Origin: Leucogyrophana mollusca
Taxonomy: Eukaryota > Basidiomycota > Agaricomycetes > Boletales
NCBI GenBank assembly: GCA_021014945.1
Contig: MU266600.1
Location: forward strand, 1-35,270
Direction: 5' to 3'
Length of the DNA stretch: 35,270 bases
Made by a program: the position numbers and the translations under genes. How positions within the stretch are numbered: position 1 is the first letter of the stretch; each line of letters begins with the position of its first letter. A model generated the notes under the pieces. It saw nothing but the letters and a program-made list of their open reading frames with translations. It was not told the DNA's origin and did no database searches. Shown piece after piece: positions 31,356 to 35,270 of this stretch.

Positions 31356-33145
31356 GGTGCCATCGCGGCCGCTGGTATTCGACGTGGAAGCTCCTGGGGA
31401 AGGCTTGTCACGGGGAACATGTTAGTCGTATTATGTGAGGTGAACGAGCTTCACACCTTCGTTTTCCAAGGCAAAACCATCCCTCGGGTTCGATGCAGGG
31501 AAGGAGGACGATGGATAGGTTCAAGTGTGTCTCCGGGCGCTTGAGATACCCCAATAGATGCCCACGTAGGCCGTGCGTCGTGGGCTACACTTGCCTTTCA
31601 GGCCATGTGGTGCCTCGACGCGTAGAGGGAGCTTCTGTGCCGTCACGGTTTCGGCAGCCGCCATAGTGTGTTTGTGTGACAAGTATCAGCCCAGCTCCCA
31701 TGGTCTCGGCAAGAGCGATAGAAATTAAAAAGTATACATAAGTTAATGGCCCGGGTGATCGCCTCGATCAGCGAAATATGATACTGGGGCGATAGGGATG
31801 TCCGACATGTGGGATGACTGTGGGGTGGGATAATTCCCAGTCGACCAGGCTGTGTACATAAAGCCTTCGCCACATAACGTATTCCGCAGATGAACGTCGG
31901 CGGCATACAGCAACTATTGCAGGGATAGAGATGGCGACTGAGGCTGACGGATACTCTGTTCGTATTGACTTCGCTTCCAACCCCACTGCCACGCGACGGA
32001 TGTGTGCATTGGACGACGTTGGACGGTTCATGGCAGGCCGTCATTCATGGCGGATGGGCACGAGGAAACACCGTTTGACCGTATGGATTGAGAATGATGT
32101 ACCAGAGTTCTTGCAGTCATCTATATCTGTTTCCTCTTCTGCACTTTTCGTCTTGAAGTGCCTGCCGCTGATCGCTTCGCATTGAGGGCTGCGCACGATA
32201 TATAAATGTCGACCTTGTGGATGCACCCCACATGCCGCCGTGCACATCTGCGATCAGTGAACTCGTGAACTTTCGACTGACCTCACAAAGATGTTCACGC
32301 TTTTCAACTGGACTGGAAGCAATATCGCGGTGATTGATAATATTGCTGCACTCCGCGCCTGTACTACTCCGGCCGACTTCGGCCACGAAAATCCTCGGTA
32401 ACTTCCACTTCAACTTCATCTCCTCGATCCTACCCTCATCGTCTCAATGAATAGATCTCAGGAGTAACAGAAGAAGGAATCGAATCAGAAATCCCGTTTC
32501 GCAGATGGCGTTCAGCCGACGGCGTTCAAGGCCCGGACGTGTGTACACCTGACTTCATACCCGTTTCGCGAGCACTTTATCGAGTGAGCGCCGAAGCCAT
32601 TGGTGGGCGCAGGTTTGCACTACAAACAACGCAACAGTTGTGACCCGATGGACAATGTGATGCTGTGCGCCAACCATGAAATCATAGATTTTAACTCGAT
32701 ATGGATTCACCGTCACGAAGTGTCGAAGCACGTTGCAAGCTGTCGAAAGAGTTACGGTAGGACATAGATGGCTCTCACAGGCCTCCCATCACAGCTTCCC
32801 ACTGATTGTTCTCGTTTTAGTGCAGCACGTAACAGATCGACTGCCATCTGTTCATAAAGTCCAGGAAGGCGACTACTACCTTACTCCCAACAATCATCCT
32901 ACTGTCGTATCCTCACTTTCCGCGCAGCCCTCCAAAGAGCTGGCGTCTTCTTGCTGAGACCCATTTACACTCGTTGACATCGAAACCTCAAGCCAGGCGA
33001 ATAAAAATACAGAGGGAGTGGATATATAGTTCGTGAGCGGAAACACTTCTACACTATAGCTTCGCCTGGATGGACTTGTAATCGGTTTACAGTAACCTCA
33101 CAATCGGGCCATCAATCGGCGACCACCTCTCCAGAGGGCTTTATC
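31356..33145. other. NLR-HET head-to-head intergenic region
   Basis: About 1.8 kb between the two recognition-type genes. Frames at 31643-32044 (minus) and 31931-32185 (plus) overlap each other and match nothing I know. A TATATAAA at 32197-32204 precedes a 36-codon frame starting at 32291 (listed separately). A GATATATAG at 33020-33028 may serve the HET gene. Confidence 0.4.
32291..32401 (+). CDS. Possible tiny ORF, 36 aa, unknown
   Basis: MFTLFNWTGSNIAVIDNIAA begins a 36-codon frame, 87 bases after a strong TATATAAA. Its last sense codon overlaps a GTAACT donor-like site, so it could instead be a first exon. No homology, no CaaX end, no signal peptide. Listed only because of the promoter-like element upstream. 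Confidence 0.15.
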   Translation: MFTLFNWTGSNIAVIDNIAALRACTTPADFGHENPR

Positions 33146-34678
33146 ATGGAAGATGTCAGTGCGGCCATCTTGGCCATCGTGGATCAAACCCTCGCCGATA
33201 TCCCTATACGCCTTTTCAACACAAGCAACGGCTTGCTTTACCACCGATCGGATCTGAGAGCTGTATTCAAGGCCTCATGCGAATTCGCCAACTTTGTTAG
33301 ATCCAGCACCACACCATTGACACAGACACAACGCGACCACATTAGGGGAGCTGTTCGGCAGTACTTCGCGTATGCTATGCTTTCGCACAGATGGGAAGCA
33401 GACGAACCATTATACGACCACATCACCTCCAGTGTCTATGAATTGCCGGCTTCACCTGGAGTCGAAAAGTTACAGAATTTTTGTAGCACTGTAAAGTGCA
33501 TTGGCTGGGCTTGGGCCTGGAGTGACACTTGTTGCATCGACAAAACGAGCAGCGCAGAGCTACTAGAGTCCCTCGCTTCCATGTTCGCGTGGTACAGTAA
33601 CTCTGCACTGACGATCGTTTACCTATCGGACGTCCGGAGATCATCCCCGGATCAGCTGTGCAAGAGTGCATGGTTCACAAGAGGGTGGACTCTGCAGGAG
33701 CTATTGGCTTCACCCGTCGTCCTATTTTACAAGAATAACTGGAGACCGTACGTGGATCACGAGCCCAATGACATGGTCATGAAAGCTGTAGTGGATATAC
33801 TGAAGAGAGCAACGGGAGTGGATATCAAATCTCTCCGTCGCTTCGTTCCAGGAGTAGAACATGCGAGAGAGAGGTTGACGTGGGCACGGAGTAGGGCTAC
33901 AACGAGGGAAGAGGACGTTGGATATTCTCTACAAGGCATCTTCGGCGTTCAACTCCCCTTCATGTATGGACAGAAAGAGAAAGTATTCGGGCGACTCGTG
34001 GCAAAGATCTTGTGCCTTTCGGAGGATATCACTCTTTTTGACTGGGTCGGTACGGGCTCCAACAGCCTCAACAGCTGCCTCCCTTCCAATCCCACATGCT
34101 TCCACACGTCCACGCCCTTACCGGAACAGTCACCCGTGGAGCTGTTTTCGCGGTTCATACGCCTGGCCAGCTCAGACGCGGCTTGCAGCAGAGCTGTCAA
34201 GGTCCTCACAGCCGCCCAGGTGGCAGGGCCAACTTTTTCCCATCAAAAATTCACTGTGTCCTGTATGGCGTACGTGGTCAAGATATTGAGAGTTGAGCTA
34301 CGGGATCCCACTGGGTCGAGGTATAGGTTCCTCGTCTCTGCTGAAGGCCTAGCGTCCTGCGTTATCTACACTGCAAAGGAGTTGCTGGAGTTCGGTGAGG
34401 GTACCCGTTCGGATGCCGAATACACGCTGGCGAGAGTGTGTGGTCACGATCTATCGTTGTCACGATCGCAACATGACACCGACTTGGAGACGATTAAAGT
34501 CGAATGTCTTCGCCGGCTGAGCCTCCCGTTCGTTGCGCTCCTGTTAACCCGGCCTCTGAATGATGGAGGGCCTTGGCGGAGGGTCCCCACCCTACAACCT
34601 GTCTACTGCAGAGTCAACCCGAGGCAACTGCAGGATATCCAGTACACCCCAGATATTTCTTCTCTTCAAATTGCTTAA
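33146..34678 (+). CDS. HET-domain (heterokaryon incompatibility) protein
   Basis: Single exon, 510 aa. HET proteins trigger cell death after fusion of incompatible hyphae and often work downstream of NLRs. The domain is complete: YAMLSHRW (76-83), DTCCIDK (127-133), SMFAWYSNSALTIVYLSDV (145-163) and WFTRGWTLQELLA (176-188). The C-terminal part begins with TTREEDVGYSLQGIFGV (252-268) and MYGQKEKVFGRL, as in the basidiomycete HET branch; the usual YGEG is YGQK here. The rest (about 290-510) is a divergent region of unknown function. It is the only intronless long gene in the window besides the small secreted protein. It is head-to-head with the NLR gene, which suggests a shared recognition role. 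Confidence 0.93.
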   Translation: MEDVSAAILAIVDQTLADIPIRLFNTSNGLLYHRSDLRAVFKASCEFANFVRSSTTPLTQTQRDHIRGAVRQYFAYAMLSHRWEADEPLYDHITSSVYELPASPGVEKLQNFCSTVKCIGWAWAWSDTCCIDKTSSAELLESLASMFAWYSNSALTIVYLSDVRRSSPDQLCKSAWFTRGWTLQELLASPVVLFYKNNWRPYVDHEPNDMVMKAVVDILKRATGVDIKSLRRFVPGVEHARERLTWARSRATTREEDVGYSLQGIFGVQLPFMYGQKEKVFGRLVAKILCLSEDITLFDWVGTGSNSLNSCLPSNPTCFHTSTPLPEQSPVELFSRFIRLASSDAACSRAVKVLTAAQVAGPTFSHQKFTVSCMAYVVKILRVELRDPTGSRYRFLVSAEGLASCVIYTAKELLEFGEGTRSDAEYTLARVCGHDLSLSRSQHDTDLETIKVECLRRLSLPFVALLLTRPLNDGGPWRRVPTLQPVYCRVNPRQLQDIQYTPDISSLQIA

Positions 34679-35270
34679 ACCGTTGACCCACTACCCATGC
34701 TCTTCCTTCCATTTACCTCCTCCCGGGGCAACAGATACATATATCCTCGTCCACGCTGTCCTGATACATGCCGAATGCAGAATAGAAGACTGGAGCAATG
34801 AATGGGCCGCTTTCTGAGGTACTCTGGTTAATTGTACGGTAGGTATGTAAACGGACATTGTGGAAGATCGCAAATTCGTCATACGTCGCTGGGGCACTCT
34901 CGAATGCGGCCCTGTGGTTCCCCCACAAACCTCGCTCAGCGTTCAACGTTCAACGTTCAACGTTGACCCCTCAGCACCATAAGTTACGGACGGATTTCGT
35001 TGTCAACCATCAGCAAATTGGGGGGAATATAGTCTTGACGGGTATCATGTGACCGTCCTGACGTGGCACGACAATCGACTGTCAGGCGTTATAAGTCTGG
35101 TGTAGCATTGTATGGGGAGAGGCATGCTTGCAGACGTATTACATGTATCGACCGGCCTTGTGAGCGTCATGTAAGGGTAGGACCAGAAAGATGTTGTGTG
35201 GTAATATCATATAATCTTGTTGGTAGGCAGGTATTCTACTCAGGATCTATCGACGACTTACAGTGCGAGT
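34679..35270. other. 3' flank of the HET gene
   Basis: No gene is recognised. It contains a short 7-bp tandem repeat at 34941-34964. Confidence 0.5.
34941..34964. repeat. 7-bp tandem repeat (GTTCAAC x3.4)
   Basis: GTTCAAC is repeated three times and followed by GTT, giving four overlapping AACGTT-type palindromes at the joins. It is a small microsatellite in non-coding DNA. Confidence 0.85.

Noticed and set aside
31356..31664. Further upstream exons of the NLR gene, including a frame starting MAAAETVTAQK
   Set aside because: The open segments are in different frames and separated by stops, with no phase-consistent splice path to the NLR coding region.
31643..32185. Opposed frames of 133 and 84 codons between NLR and HET
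   Set aside because: They overlap on opposite strands and show no domain, signal peptide or splice support.

Overview
The window reads as nuclear DNA of a filamentous basidiomycete, most likely an Agaricomycete. Genes are packed on both strands and broken by many introns of about 45-65 nt with GT..AG ends and CTGAC/CTGAAC-like branch sites. The families fit that reading: a fungal GH92 mannosidase, PRM1, an NB-ARC/TPR NLR-like protein, a HET-domain protein and a microsomal P450. I rebuilt gene models by hand from protein similarity, reading phase and splice sites. Every listed multi-exon model keeps phase across all junctions.

Layout. 1-2.4 kb: AT-richer DNA with a 48-bp tandem repeat and no recognised gene. 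2.4-5.4 kb: a divergent pair, a PAQR/haemolysin-III membrane receptor (minus) with an unusual repeat-rich N-terminus and a mitochondrial-type peptidyl-tRNA hydrolase (plus). 6.0-9.6 kb: a secreted GH92 alpha-mannosidase in 21 exons. 9.8-12.4 kb: a membrane-anchored protein (minus) with a long disordered linker, a coiled coil and a C-terminal Smr-like module that only becomes complete when a hidden last exon is added. 12.9-14.1 kb: a soluble-type epoxide hydrolase (minus). 15.5-16.9 kb: a Bax-inhibitor-1/TMBIM protein with 11-nt and 14-nt micro-exons. 18.4-19.8 kb: a dihydroflavonol-reductase-like NAD(P)-dependent oxidoreductase (minus). 20.4-23.6 kb: PRM1, the plasma-membrane fusion protein (minus). 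24.6-25.0 kb: a small predicted secreted protein (minus), divergent from a cytochrome P450 at 26.0-28.0 kb. 28.3-31.2 kb: an NLR-like NTPase with TPRs (minus). 33.1-34.7 kb: an intronless HET-domain protein.

The genes do not form one pathway. Two neighbourhoods stand out. The right-hand 7 kb pairs an NLR-like protein head-to-head with a HET protein, which is typical of a fungal self/non-self recognition locus. The P450, small secreted protein, epoxide hydrolase and reductase are accessory or secondary-metabolism types but are not tightly clustered. The most unusual items are the Smr-like membrane protein (hidden exon, 5' palindrome, missing catalytic signatures), the SHLPEL-type repeats of the PAQR protein, an apparent AA instead of AG splice acceptor at the 5' end of the NLR gene, one or two GC-AG introns in GH92, and a P450 whose I-helix acid is alanine.
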